From contig JADJUP010000041.1 of assembly GCA_016716965.1 (NCBI GenBank), positions 1 to 64,000 of the forward strand: DNA of 64,000 bases. The letters are read 5' to 3'. Below, piece after piece: positions 44,224-53,743 of this stretch. Made by a program: the position numbers and the translations under genes. Position 1 is the first letter of the stretch; each line of letters begins with the position of its first letter. The notes beneath the pieces were generated by a model. It was given only the letters and a program-made list of their open reading frames with translations. It was not told where the DNA came from and did no database searches. Origin of the DNA: Sulfuritalea sp. Lineage in GTDB: Bacteria > Pseudomonadota > Gammaproteobacteria > Burkholderiales > Rhodocyclaceae.

Positions 44224-45274
44224 GGGTTCTCGGTCGGTAGGACATCAGCCAGGGCAGCGCCAGGAAGGGCCAGAGCGAGGAAATCAGGCGCGTCAGGCCG
44301 TTGAAGTTGAGGAACTGGCCGGGGTTCCAGATGTGCAGCGCGTTCAGCAGGTAGGGGTTTTCCGGCGCGACGTTTACCATCACGGTGGCGAACAGCAGCG
44401 CCAGAGCTGCCACCGCGCGCTGCAACTCGATGCCGAGGAAGGTGGCGCTCCACCACAGCGCCAGCCCGATCGCCATGCCTGTGCTGTTGCCGGGAGTAAT
44501 CCACGCCAGTGCCGCCGGCTGGCCCATGAGAACGCCGTGGGTGGCGGCCTTGACCAGTACGGCAAACAGCAGCAGGCCGATCGTCAGCGGCCGCGCGTGG
44601 CGTCGCAGCAGCAGCGTGACGACCAGTCCGGCCGCCAGCAGGCCGGCGGCGGCAATGGTGGCTTCGACGCTGATGAATCGTTCCGCGAGAAAAGGCTGTA
44701 CCGGCGGCAGGTCGAGCATCAGGCGCAGGTTGCCGCTGCCGAACAGCAGCGATTCCGGCGAGAGCTGGGTCAGCAGCCAGGCCGCCACCAGCAGCACCCC
44801 CATGTCGACGCCGGAGCCGCGCATCAGTGTGCGTCGCCGCCACTCGGCGAGACGACCCTCGTCCAGCAGGTAGCCCCCCTTGCTGGCACCCAGCCAGGCG
44901 CCGAGCAATGTGCCTGTGGCATTGCAGGCCAGGTCGAGGTTGGAGGGGACACGGTCGGGCAGGTAGTTCTGCAGCAGTTCCAGTGACAGGCTCACCGCAC
45001 TGCCGAGCAGGGTCGTCAACAGCCAGGCCGGGATGCCGGGCAGGTGGCGGCGCAATACGGCGGCACAGAGGAAGCCGAAGGGCAAGTAGACGGCGACGTT
45101 GGTCGCCAGGTCGAATCCGGTGTAATACCTCGGCCACGCGGCGGTCAGGAAGACCAGCGGATTGCCGCCGCTGTCGCGCCAGCCGGCCAGGGGGTACAGG
45201 CTGGCATAGACGATCAACAGCAGGTAGCCGCCGGTCAGGTAGAGCGTCAGATGGGTGCGCGTGCCGTTAGCCAC
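44207..45274 (-). CDS. VanZ family membrane protein
   Basis: About 355 residues. The first half is a VanZ-like domain: LTGGYLLLIVYASLYPLAGW, NVAVYLPFGFLCAAVL and SLELLQNYLPDRVPSNLDLACNATG-type sequence (split here), with the acidic and Asn residues conserved in the family. The second half adds six or so membrane segments. VanZ gives teicoplanin resistance in enterococci, but the role of such proteins in proteobacteria is not known. Start set at GTG 45274; an upstream TTG at 45310 would add 12 residues. Confidence 0.82.
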   Translation of the reverse strand: MANGTRTHLTLYLTGGYLLLIVYASLYPLAGWRDSGGNPLVFLTAAWPRYYTGFDLATNVAVYLPFGFLCAAVLRRHLPGIPAWLLTTLLGSAVSLSLELLQNYLPDRVPSNLDLACNATGTLLGAWLGASKGGYLLDEGRLAEWRRRTLMRGSGVDMGVLLVAAWLLTQLSPESLLFGSGNLRLMLDLPPVQPFLAERFISVEATIAAAGLLAAGLVVTLLLRRHARPLTIGLLLFAVLVKAATHGVLMGQPAALAWITPGNSTGMAIGLALWWSATFLGIELQRAVAALALLFATVMVNVAPENPYLLNALHIWNPGQFLNFNGLTRLISSLWPFLALPWLMSYRPRTHDTDY

Positions 45275-45334
45275 GAGTTCGATTCTGCCCCCTTCACGCG
45301 GGGGCGACAAGCCTCGCCGGTGGCGACTGCCGCG

Positions 45335-46468
45335 CTACCAGTTGCGCTGGAGGTTGGTCAGGTAGTCGGTCGGGAAGCCGTCGATCACGATCAACGTCTG
45401 GTCGAGAACCCGGCGCGCGGTTTCCACGGTGAGCGAAGCGCAGAGGCTTCGGTCGCGCGTGCCGCCCGAGGTCAGGCCGACCAGGTCGCCTCGCGCATCG
45501 ACCAGCGGTCCGCCCGAGACGCCGTTGTCGCAGTAGTTGTTCGAGACCAGATAGTTCTGGCCACGGCGATTGATGACGCCGAGCAGTGTGCCCGGTGAAA
45601 ACGTCAGGCGGCCCTTGGCGAAGCCGAGGTTGTAGATCTGGGTGCCGCGAGTCAGGCGTGCCGTGTTGCCCATGTTGATCGGCTTGGCGTCAAGCCCCGG
45701 AGCATGGGCGATGCATGCATCCTCGGTGATGAGGAAGGCAGCGTGGGTGATTCGTGTCGACGCGCCGGTGACGGCGCTGATCGCCAGCAGCGGCCCCTTG
45801 TGCACGTTGGGGGCGATGACATGGCAATTGGTGAGCAACTTGTCGCGTTCGATGGCGACGCCCGTTCCCTGGCCGCCGCCGCCGACGATCGCATAGGTGG
45901 ACTCGGCGATGATGCGTTCGGCCGACGGCTGGGGTGCGTCGGCGGGGGGTGGCGTAGTCCGCGCCGCGGCTGGCGGCGCCGAGGAGGCGGCCGCGGCGAC
46001 TGCCGGCGGCAACTGCGCGGCGATGTCGGCAGCCAGGGCATCATCGTCCGGCCCGCCGGGATTGGCCTGTACCACGGGAGTCGGCGCTGGCGATACGGTC
46101 CTTGCGACCGCAGGCGTTTCGACCGGCGGCGGCGCGGGAGCCATGTAGCGTCCGGCAGCATAGGCCACGCCGGCAATGAGCAGCGAAGCCACGGTCGGCT
46201 TGAGCCAGCGCGCGGGCGTCGTCGTCGGGGCCTGCCGTCGTTCGCCTTCGCGCCGGTCGCGCTGATGCCGGTCATAGCCGGCGCGCTGGCGCCGATCAAG
46301 CAGCAGATCGCGGGCGTCCGTCAGGATCGCAATGCGGTTGTGCTTTTCCTCGCTGTCGGGTTGCGCATCCAGCGTCAGGCGCAGGGCGGCGTAGGCGTCC
46401 TGGATATCCGCGGGGGAGGCTTTGTCGCTGAGGCCGAGAAGTTCGTAGAGGGTCTGCTTGTCGGCCAC
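45335..46468 (-). CDS. Membrane-anchored trypsin-like protease with degenerate J-like domain
   Basis: 377 residues in three parts. Residues 1-70 (QTLYELLGLSDKASPADIQDAYAALR) look like a DnaJ helical domain but have no HPD motif. A single membrane segment follows at about 90-110 (VASLLIAGVAYAAGRY). A proline-rich linker (SPAPTPVV) leads to a trypsin-like domain with His in LLTNCHVI, Asp in ITEDACIA and Ser in NGVSGGPL. The protease would be periplasmic and the J-like part cytosolic. Linker residues TVSPAPTP come from a copy of the dispersed motif. Six bp downstream of the symporter gene. Confidence 0.82.
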   Translation of the reverse strand: MADKQTLYELLGLSDKASPADIQDAYAALRLTLDAQPDSEEKHNRIAILTDARDLLLDRRQRAGYDRHQRDRREGERRQAPTTTPARWLKPTVASLLIAGVAYAAGRYMAPAPPPVETPAVARTVSPAPTPVVQANPGGPDDDALAADIAAQLPPAVAAAASSAPPAAARTTPPPADAPQPSAERIIAESTYAIVGGGGQGTGVAIERDKLLTNCHVIAPNVHKGPLLAISAVTGASTRITHAAFLITEDACIAHAPGLDAKPINMGNTARLTRGTQIYNLGFAKGRLTFSPGTLLGVINRRGQNYLVSNNYCDNGVSGGPLVDARGDLVGLTSGGTRDRSLCASLTVETARRVLDQTLIVIDGFPTDYLTNLQRNW

Positions 46469-46474
46469 GAGATG

Positions 46475-47971
46475 TCAGTGTCGGTGTTCCGCTTCCGCGT
46501 GATGCGTCTGCGACGCAGCATGGTGATGCAGGATCGCATGCGGATCGTGGCCCGGTACGTGATGGCCGACCCACTGCGGCAGGAGCGAACCGGCGACCAT
46601 GCCGAGGATGGACACGCCCAGCCCGATCAGTTGCGGCGGCACCAGGCTGGCCTCGCCGATCAGCACTTCGATCAGCACCCAGGAAAGCAGGCCGCCGAAG
46701 GTCGCCGCCAGCGCGCCCTGCGTCGTTGCGCGCTTCCAGAAGATCCCGGCCGCGAGCGGCACGAAGGCGCCGGCCAGGGTCACCTTGTAGGCGTTTTCCA
46801 CCATCTTGAAGATCGAGGCTTCCGACTTCAGCGCGAAGCCGAGCACGATGCAGGTGAATACCACCAGGCAGCCGCGCATCACGCGCAGGAACTGGTGGTC
46901 GCCCATGTTGGGGTAGAAACCGCGCACCACGTTCTCCGCGAAGGTCACCGAAGGCGCCAGCAGCGTCGCCGACGAACAGCTCATGATGGCCGAGAGCACG
47001 GCGCCGAAGAACAGCACCTGGGCGAACAGCGGTGTGTGCTGCAGCACCAGGGTCGGCAGCACCAGTTGGGTGTCCTTCTCCAGCAGGTCGGCGAACAGCA
47101 CCGGATCGATCATCGTCGCCGAGTAGGCGATGAACATCGGCACGAAGGTGAAGCAGAAATAGATCGAGGCGCCGAGCACCGAGCCCCACAGCGCGATGTT
47201 CGCGGTCTTGGCCGAGGTGATGCGCTGGAACACGTCCTGCTGCGGGATCGAACCCAGCATCATGGTCATCCAGGTGCCGATGAAGGTCAGCCACAGCCAG
47301 GGATCGGGCGCGGGGAAGAAGTCCAGCTTGCCGGCGGCCGCGGCGTGGTCGATTACCGCCGTGGCGCCACCGCCGACTTTCCCGCTGACGGTCCAGGCGA
47401 TGAATAGCAGGCCGCCCATCGACACCGCCATCTGCACGAAATCAAGGATGGCCACCGAGAACATGCCGCCGAACACGGTATAGGTCAGCACGATGCCGGC
47501 GCCGAGGATCATGCCGGCTTCCTGGCTGACGGCGCCGTCGGTGACGACGAAGAAGATCAGGCCCAGCGCCTTGATCTGCGCCGCGACCCAGCCCAGGTAG
47601 GAAAGCACGATGCAGATCGTGGTGATGATTTCGACCGTGCGGTTGTAGCGCATGCGGTAGAAATCGCCCAGGGTGATGATGTTGAGCTTGTACAGGTAGC
47701 GCGAGAAGATGATGCCGGCGATGATCAGGCACATCGAGGAGCCGAAGGGGTCGGCGACCACGCCGCCGAGGCCGTCCTTGACGAAGGTGGCCGAGACGCC
47801 GAACACCGCCTCGGCGCCGAACCAGGTGGCGAACACCGTGGCGGTAACGACGGGAAGCGGGAGGCGGCGACCGGCAACGGCGAAGTCGCGGGCGTTATGG
47901 ACGCGGGTCGCGGCGAACAGGCCGATGCCGACCGAGACCATCAGATAGAGGACGACGAACCAGAGCAGCAT
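46475..47971 (-). CDS. Sodium:solute symporter (SSS family)
   Basis: 498 residues, about 13 membrane segments. Family marks: FAVAGRRLPLPVVTATVFATWFGAE-type start of the core, FGGMFSVAILDFVQM and SCSSATLLAPSVTFAENV. The C-terminus is histidine-rich (HHVPGHDPHAILHHHA, then HHAEAEHRH), unusual for the family and suggestive of metal binding. Substrate not evident; the sodium site Ser/Thr region is present. In line with the protease gene downstream. Confidence 0.9.
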   Translation of the reverse strand: MLLWFVVLYLMVSVGIGLFAATRVHNARDFAVAGRRLPLPVVTATVFATWFGAEAVFGVSATFVKDGLGGVVADPFGSSMCLIIAGIIFSRYLYKLNIITLGDFYRMRYNRTVEIITTICIVLSYLGWVAAQIKALGLIFFVVTDGAVSQEAGMILGAGIVLTYTVFGGMFSVAILDFVQMAVSMGGLLFIAWTVSGKVGGGATAVIDHAAAAGKLDFFPAPDPWLWLTFIGTWMTMMLGSIPQQDVFQRITSAKTANIALWGSVLGASIYFCFTFVPMFIAYSATMIDPVLFADLLEKDTQLVLPTLVLQHTPLFAQVLFFGAVLSAIMSCSSATLLAPSVTFAENVVRGFYPNMGDHQFLRVMRGCLVVFTCIVLGFALKSEASIFKMVENAYKVTLAGAFVPLAAGIFWKRATTQGALAATFGGLLSWVLIEVLIGEASLVPPQLIGLGVSILGMVAGSLLPQWVGHHVPGHDPHAILHHHAASQTHHAEAEHRH

Positions 47972-48036
47972 GGCAGAGATCAGTAGTCAGTAAAACAAGT
48001 ATAAATGTGACGGCGAAGCTGCGTAAATCCCTCTCC

Positions 48037-49578
48037 TCAGGCACGCAGGAAGGCGAACGCCAGTGCGCCTGCGGCGACAGCGAATGCCAGCCAGAGCAAC
48101 TGGCGCAAGCCGCGAACTTCGGCGGCGAGGCTTTCCAGCTCCAGGTTGGGTGCCGGCGTGGCGGTGGCCGTCAGCGCCTGATGCACCAGGCGCGGCAGGG
48201 TCGGCAGCAGGCGCGCCCAGTTGGTGGCTTCGCGCTTGATGTTGTTCTCCAGCGCCAGCCAGCCCAATTGTTCGCTCATCCAGCGTTCCAGGTAGGGCAG
48301 CGCGGTCTGCCAGAGGTCAAGGTCGGGGTCCAGTTCGCGGCCGAGGCCCTCGACGTTGAGCAGGGTCTTCTGCAGCAGGACCAGCTGCGGCTGCACTTCG
48401 ACATTGAACTGGCGCGAGGTCTGGAACAACCGCAGCAGCACGCGACCGAGCGAGATTTCCTTCAGCGGGCGGTCGAAGAAGGGTTCGCAGACCGAGCGGA
48501 TCGCCGCTTCGAACTCGTCGACGCGGGTGCCCTTGGGCGCCCAGCCGGATTCGATGTGCGCTTCGGCGACGCGCTTGTAGTCGCGCTTGAAGAAGGCGAG
48601 GAAATTCTGCGCCAGGTAGTTCTTGTCCACATCCGACAACGTCCCTACGATGCCGAAGTCGAGCGCGATGTAGCTGCCCTTGAGCGGGCCGTCGGTGGCG
48701 ACGAAGATGTTGCCCGGATGCATGTCGGCGTGGAAGAAGCCGTCGCGGAATACCTGGGTAAAGAAGATCTCGACCCCGGCCCGCGCCAGACGCGGAATGT
48801 CCACGCCTTTTTCGCGCAGGGTGTCGATCTGCGAAATGGTCGTGCCGTGCATGCGTTCCATGACCATGACGCTGGTGCTGCACCAGTCCCAGTGCACCTC
48901 CGGCAGGATCAGCAGGTTGGAACCTTCGAAATTGCGCCGCAGCTGCGAACAGTTGGCGGCTTCGCGCATGAGGTCCAGTTCGTAGTGCAGGTACTTGTCG
49001 AACTCGGCCACCACCTCCCGCGGCTTGAGTCGCCGGCCATCGGCCCAGAGGGTTTCGAGCAGGTTGGCGGCGACCTGCAGCAGCGCAATGTCATGCTCGA
49101 TCACCGGCTGGATGCCGGGACGCAGGATCTTGACCGCGACCTCGCGGCCGTCCGGCAGCACCGCGAAATGCACCTGCGCCACCGACGCCGAGGCAACCGG
49201 CGTCCGGTCGAAGGCGGCGAAGACCTGGTCCACCGGCTTGCCATAGGCCTTTTCGAGCTCGGCGATGGCCATTTCCGACGGAAAGGGCGGCACGCGGTCC
49301 TGCAGCTTCGCCAGTTCGTCGGCGATGTCCAGCGGCAGCAGGTCGCGCCGGGTCGACAGCAACTGGCCGAACTTGACGAAGATCGGTCCCAGGTCTTCCA
49401 GGGCCTGGCGCAGGCGCACGGCGCGCGGGGCCGACAGGTCGCGCCAGAACATCAGGCGCTGCGCCGCAAGCAGCAGGCGCGTGCGCATGCCCGGTTCGAC
49501 CTCGTGTTCGAGGACCAGGCTGTCGAGTCCGTAGAGGTACGCGACGCGGGCAATACGGATCAGGCGGAAGATGCGCAC
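48037..49578 (-). CDS. ubiB: Ubiquinone biosynthesis kinase-like protein UbiB
   Basis: 513 residues of the ABC1/ADCK/UbiB family. Motifs: FVKFGQLLSTRRDLLP (KxGQ), ASASVAQVHFAVL (A-rich loop), VAVKILRPG, FFHADMHPGNIFV and LDFGIVGTL. Two C-terminal membrane helices (LLWLAFAVAAGALAFAFL is the last). It supports coenzyme Q synthesis through ATPase activity. The usual neighbours ubiE and ubiJ are not adjacent here. Divergent from argS. Confidence 0.96.
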   Translation of the reverse strand: MRIFRLIRIARVAYLYGLDSLVLEHEVEPGMRTRLLLAAQRLMFWRDLSAPRAVRLRQALEDLGPIFVKFGQLLSTRRDLLPLDIADELAKLQDRVPPFPSEMAIAELEKAYGKPVDQVFAAFDRTPVASASVAQVHFAVLPDGREVAVKILRPGIQPVIEHDIALLQVAANLLETLWADGRRLKPREVVAEFDKYLHYELDLMREAANCSQLRRNFEGSNLLILPEVHWDWCSTSVMVMERMHGTTISQIDTLREKGVDIPRLARAGVEIFFTQVFRDGFFHADMHPGNIFVATDGPLKGSYIALDFGIVGTLSDVDKNYLAQNFLAFFKRDYKRVAEAHIESGWAPKGTRVDEFEAAIRSVCEPFFDRPLKEISLGRVLLRLFQTSRQFNVEVQPQLVLLQKTLLNVEGLGRELDPDLDLWQTALPYLERWMSEQLGWLALENNIKREATNWARLLPTLPRLVHQALTATATPAPNLELESLAAEVRGLRQLLWLAFAVAAGALAFAFLRA

Positions 49579-49767
49579 GGGGGCTGGCGGAGAACCGGGA
49601 ATCAGTGGGGGCCGACGCCGGCATTATCGGCGCTAAGCATGGCGATGGTATCCAAATTGAAAAATTTCAGTGCCGGCCAACGTCGGTTCCATCGACGTCG
49701 AGCGCAGCGGCCGCAGGTAAAACGGGAAGTATAATTCACAGCCTTTCGAAAGCCCCCAACCACCGAT

Positions 49768-51534
49768 ATGGCTGCATCCAGCGAAAAAATCAGTAGCGGC
49801 TTCGACGCCCGCCAGCATCTCGCCGGCCTGCTGCGCACGGCACTGGCCAGCGTGGCTCCCGGCCAGGGGCTGGCCGAAATACTCCTGGAACGCCCCAAAC
49901 AGGCCAGCCATGGCGACTTCGCCAGCAACCTCGCCATGCAGCTGGCGCGCGAACTGAAGACCAATCCGCGCCAGATCGCCGAGCGCCTGGTGCGCGAACT
50001 GCCCGCCTCGCCGGCGGTGGCGAAGGTCGAAATCGCCGGTGCCGGCTTCATCAATTTCACGCTGACCGCCGCCGCCCGCTGCGCCGTGGTCGGCGCCGTG
50101 CTCGCCGCCGGGCATGATTTCGGCCGCAGCCCGGTGCGTAACGGCCGTGCCGCGCGCCGCCTGCAGGTCGAATTCGTTTCCGCCAATCCGACCGGTCCGC
50201 TGCACGTCGGCCATGGCCGGGGCGCCGCCTTCGGCGCCAGCCTGGCATCGCTGCTGGCCTTCGCCGGCTACGAAGTGACGCGCGAGTATTACGTCAACGA
50301 CGCCGGCCGCCAGATGGACATCCTGGCAGTGTCGGCCTGGTTGCGCTACCTGGAACTTTTCGACGAGCCGGTGCCCTTTCCGCCCAATGCCTACCAGGGC
50401 GGTTACGTGCGCGAAATGGCCGAGCAGATCCGGCAGGCCCACGGCGACCGCTACGTGCATCCGGCCGAGGCCGTGCTGGCCTGCGTGCCCGATACCGAAG
50501 ACATCGAAGCGCGCCTCGACGGCCTGATCCTCGCCGGCAAGGACCTGCTCGGCGAGGACTGGGCCTATGTGCACAGCCACGTGCTGTCGGAGCAACTGGC
50601 CGACTGCCGCGCTGACCTCGAGGAATTCGGCGTGCATTTCGACGTCTGGTTTTCCGAGCGCAGCCTCTACGACACGGGCATGGTGGCGCGCGCCGTCGCG
50701 GCGCTGGAACAATCCGGCCACATTTATGTCCAGGACGGCGCCAAATGGTTCAGCTCGACCGCCTTCGGCGACGAGAAGGACCGCGTGGTGCAGCGCGAGA
50801 ACGGCATCTATACCTACTTCGCTTCCGACATCGCCTACCACCTCAACAAGTTCGAGCGCGGCTTCGACAAGGTAATCGACGTCTGGGGCGCCGACCACCA
50901 CGGTTACATCCCGCGCGTCCGGGGTGCGCTGTCAGCAGCCGGCGCCGATGCGAGCCGGCTCGAGGTCACCCTGGTGCAGTTCGTCAGCCTGTTTCGCGAC
51001 GGGCAGAAGGTCTCGATGTCCACCCGCTCCGGCGAATACGTCACGCTGCGCCAGTTGCGCGAGGAAGTCGGCAACGACGCCTGCCGCTTCTTCTACATGC
51101 TGCGCAAGTGCGACCAGGCGCTGGATTTCGACCTCGACCTGGCCAAGTCGCAGAGCAACGACAACCCGGTGTACTACGTGCAGTACGCCCATGCCCGCAT
51201 CTGTTCGGTGCTGGCGCAGTGGGACGGCGATGCGGCCGAACTGGCGGCGGCCGACCTGTCGCCGCTGCAGAACGAACGCGAGTTCGCGCTGTGCGCGCGG
51301 CTGGCCGAATTCCCCGATCTGATCCAGCAGGCGGCGCGCGACCATGCGCCGCATGCGCTGGCCTTCTACCTGAAGGACCTGGCCGGCGATTTCCATAGCT
51401 GGTACAACGCCGAGCGGGTGCTGGTCGACGACCCGGCGGTCCGTCGCGCGCGCCTGGCGCTGGCGCTGGCGACGCGGCAGGTGCTGCAGAACGGACTTTC
51501 CCTGCTTGGCGTATCGCAACCGGTGAGCATGTGA
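49768..51534 (+). CDS. argS: Arginyl-tRNA synthetase
   Basis: 588 residues, class I synthetase. N-terminal Add-1 domain (to about residue 110), then the HIGH motif as HVGHGRGAAFG after SANPTGPL, the KMSK equivalent KVSMSTRSGEYVTL, and a DALR anticodon-binding domain from about residue 470. Full length and intact. It is followed 2 bp later by a SPOR-domain gene, a common arrangement in betaproteobacteria. Confidence 0.97.
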   Translation: MAASSEKISSGFDARQHLAGLLRTALASVAPGQGLAEILLERPKQASHGDFASNLAMQLARELKTNPRQIAERLVRELPASPAVAKVEIAGAGFINFTLTAAARCAVVGAVLAAGHDFGRSPVRNGRAARRLQVEFVSANPTGPLHVGHGRGAAFGASLASLLAFAGYEVTREYYVNDAGRQMDILAVSAWLRYLELFDEPVPFPPNAYQGGYVREMAEQIRQAHGDRYVHPAEAVLACVPDTEDIEARLDGLILAGKDLLGEDWAYVHSHVLSEQLADCRADLEEFGVHFDVWFSERSLYDTGMVARAVAALEQSGHIYVQDGAKWFSSTAFGDEKDRVVQRENGIYTYFASDIAYHLNKFERGFDKVIDVWGADHHGYIPRVRGALSAAGADASRLEVTLVQFVSLFRDGQKVSMSTRSGEYVTLRQLREEVGNDACRFFYMLRKCDQALDFDLDLAKSQSNDNPVYYVQYAHARICSVLAQWDGDAAELAAADLSPLQNEREFALCARLAEFPDLIQQAARDHAPHALAFYLKDLAGDFHSWYNAERVLVDDPAVRRARLALALATRQVLQNGLSLLGVSQPVSM

Positions 51535-51536
51535 CC

Positions 51537-52207
51537 ATGGGCAAATTTGACAAGACGGGCGACAAGGGCGTGCGCCCCGCCGCGAAACCGAGAGCGCCGC
51601 AGAAAAAGAGCGGCGGCGGCACGCTGCTCGGCGTGTTCATCGGCCTGGTGATCGGGGTCAGCATCGCCTTCGGCATAGTCTTGTACCTCAACAAGTCGCC
51701 GCTGCCCTTTCAGAACAAGTACGAAGGCGCGCCCAAGGCGGACAAGGCCGCGAACGGAGCGAACGGCGCAAATGCCAAGGCGCCGGTTGCGCTGCCCGGC
51801 AAGCCCGGCGACAAGCCCACCGAACGCCAACGCTTCGACTTCTACAACATCCTCGAAGGCAAGCCCACCGCCGGCCCGACCGCACCGGCGCCCGCTGCCC
51901 GCACTGCGCCTGCCCCACGCCTGCAGCCCCGGCTGCCGCGCCGGTAGCCGATGCCAAGCCATCGCCGGCGGACATCTATTTCCTGCAGGTCGGTTCCTTC
52001 CAGAAGGCCGCCGATGCCGACAACCTCAAGGCCAAGCTGGCGCTGACCGGCTTGTACGCCAGCGTGCAGGAAGTCAATATTCCGGACAAGGGCACCATGC
52101 ATCGGGTGCGCGTCGGTCCCTTCCGCGATACCGAAGAAATGAACCGGGCGCGCGGCTTGCTGACCCAGAGCGGGGTGCAGGGCACCGTCATCAAACAGAA
52201 GGAATAG
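51537..52207 (+). pseudogene. SPOR-domain membrane protein, frameshifted in the linker
   Basis: Begins MGKFDKTGDKGVRPA at 51537; one membrane segment (LLGVFIGLVIGVSIAFGIVLYL) and a proline/alanine linker follow. In the linker at about 51916 a base appears missing in a CCCC run: the first frame ends in LPRR-stop at 51945-51947, and the other continues PSPADIYFLQVGSFQKAADAD ... MHRVRVGPFRDTEEMNRA, the SPOR peptidoglycan-binding domain, to TAG at 52207. A repaired protein would be about 223 residues and FtsN-like in layout. It may well be intact in the real genome. Confidence 0.85.
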
Positions 52208-52213
52208 CTGGCG

Positions 52214-52843
52214 ATGAAATCCTGGCGCGGATTGTTCGGGGCCATTCTCGCGATGCTTTGCTTCAGCGCGAGCGCGGCCGAATTGCAGGCCGGCCGCGAT
52301 TTTCGCGTGATCAATCCGCCGCTGGTGGCGGACAACAGCCGCATCGAGGTTACCGAGTTCTTCTGGTATGGCTGCCCGCACTGCTTCGATTTCGAGCCGG
52401 TACTGACGCAGTGGATTGCGCGGCTGCCGGCCGACACCAGTTTTCGTCGCGTGCCTGCCGTCCTGCCTGACGGCAGGTGGTCGCCGGGTGCACGGCTCTA
52501 CTACACCCTGGAAGCCATGAATCTGCTCGACGCGCTGCATGTCGAGGTGTTCAAGGCGATCCATGTCGAGCGCAAGCGCATCGACGAGGAGAAGCACCTG
52601 TTTGACTGGGTGGCCGGCAAGGGCGTCGATCCTGCCAGGTTTCGTGAGGCATGGTCGTCCTTCGGCGTGCAGAGCCGCGTCCGCCAGGCGCGCGAACTCG
52701 GCATCGCGGCGGGCCTGACCGGCGTGCCGGCGATGGTCGTGCACGGCCGCTACCAGGCAGTCACGCAGGGCAACTATGGCGAACTGATCGCAGTGGTCGA
52801 TCAACTGGTCGCCCGGGTGCGCAGCGAGACGGGCCGCAAGTAA
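52214..52843 (+). CDS. dsbA: Thiol:disulfide interchange protein DsbA/DsbL-type
   Basis: 209 residues with a signal peptide (GLFGAILAMLCFSASAA). Active site WYGCPHCFDFEP (CPHC) and the cis-Pro segment TGVPAMVV. Introduces disulfides into periplasmic proteins. Six bp after the SPOR gene; argS-SPOR-dsbA form one run. Confidence 0.94.
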   Translation: MKSWRGLFGAILAMLCFSASAAELQAGRDFRVINPPLVADNSRIEVTEFFWYGCPHCFDFEPVLTQWIARLPADTSFRRVPAVLPDGRWSPGARLYYTLEAMNLLDALHVEVFKAIHVERKRIDEEKHLFDWVAGKGVDPARFREAWSSFGVQSRVRQARELGIAAGLTGVPAMVVHGRYQAVTQGNYGELIAVVDQLVARVRSETGRK

Positions 52844-52856
52844 GCGCGGTGCGCGC

Positions 52857-52980
52857 CGTTCGTCGCGGCCGCTGCGCTTGACGCCGACAATGCCACCGTC
52901 AGCCTCCACCGGAATCCGCTGTTTTAGTTACGGCCGCTGCGCTTAACGCCGATAATGTCGGCGTTAGCCTCCACTGAAAC
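52857..52980. repeat. Tandem pair of palindromic repeats
   Basis: Two diverged copies in tandem: about 52866-52916 and 52921-52980. The second (GGCCGCTGCGCTTAACGCC, then GATAATG, then TCGGCGTTAGCC) is nearly identical to 34351-34408. Each contains an inverted repeat (AACGCCGA against TCGGCGTT). They lie between dsbA and the SDR gene; an in-frame ATG for the SDR falls inside the second copy. Confidence 0.75.
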
Positions 52981-52984
52981 GGAA

Positions 52985-53743
52985 ATGCGTTGTTTTCTGA
53001 CCGGCGCATCGAGCGGCATTGGTGAGGCGCTGGCGCGCCATTACGCGGCTACGGGCGCCACGCTCGGCCTTGCGGCGCGGCGTCGGCAGAAGCTTGAGGC
53101 GCTTGCCGCCGAGCTTCCCGGCAACCACCCCTGTTACCCGCTCGACGTGGCCGACGCCGAGGCGATGCGCGCGGCGGCGGCGGATTTCCTTGCCGGCGGC
53201 GTCCCCGACATCGTCATCGCCAATGCCGGCATATCGGTGGGCACTTTGGCGCACGAAGCCGACGACATGGCGGCCCTGCGCCGCGTGTTCGACACCAACG
53301 TGGCCGGCATGGCGCAGACCTTCCAGCCATTCATCGCCGCCATGAAGGCGCGCGGCAGCGGCCGCCTGGTGGGCATCGCCTCGGTGGCCGGCATCCGCGG
53401 CCTGCCGGGCGCGGGCGCCTATTCGGCATCAAAGGCGGCGACCATCGCCTACCTCGAAGCCCTGCGTGTCGAATTGCGCGGCAGCGGGATCAAGGTGGTT
53501 ACCATCGCGCCGGGCTACATCGCGACGCCGATGACGGCGGTCAACCGCTATCCGATGCCTTTCCTGCTGCCGGCCGACGAGGCGGCGCGGCGCTTCGCCC
53601 GCGCCATCGAACGCGGCACCAGCTACACCGTGATCCCCTGGCAGATGGGCGTGGTGGCCAAGCTGATGCGCCTGTTGCCCAACCCGGTTTTCGACCGACT
53701 GTTTGCCCGCGCCGGCAGGAAGCCGCGCGGCCTCGACCTTTGA
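52985..53743 (+). CDS. Short-chain dehydrogenase/reductase
   Basis: 252 residues. Cofactor motif TGASSGIGEALA at the N-terminus, NAG (NAGISVG), the Ser in GIASVAGIRG and the catalytic YSASKAA. The basic residues after the second strand (RRRQKLE) suggest NADP(H). Start set at ATG 52985 (MRCFLTG), because an upstream in-frame ATG (52955) lies in repeat DNA. The C-terminal 40 residues contain a hydrophobic stretch. Overlaps the next gene (TGATG). Confidence 0.93.
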   Translation: MRCFLTGASSGIGEALARHYAATGATLGLAARRRQKLEALAAELPGNHPCYPLDVADAEAMRAAAADFLAGGVPDIVIANAGISVGTLAHEADDMAALRRVFDTNVAGMAQTFQPFIAAMKARGSGRLVGIASVAGIRGLPGAGAYSASKAATIAYLEALRVELRGSGIKVVTIAPGYIATPMTAVNRYPMPFLLPADEAARRFARAIERGTSYTVIPWQMGVVAKLMRLLPNPVFDRLFARAGRKPRGLDL

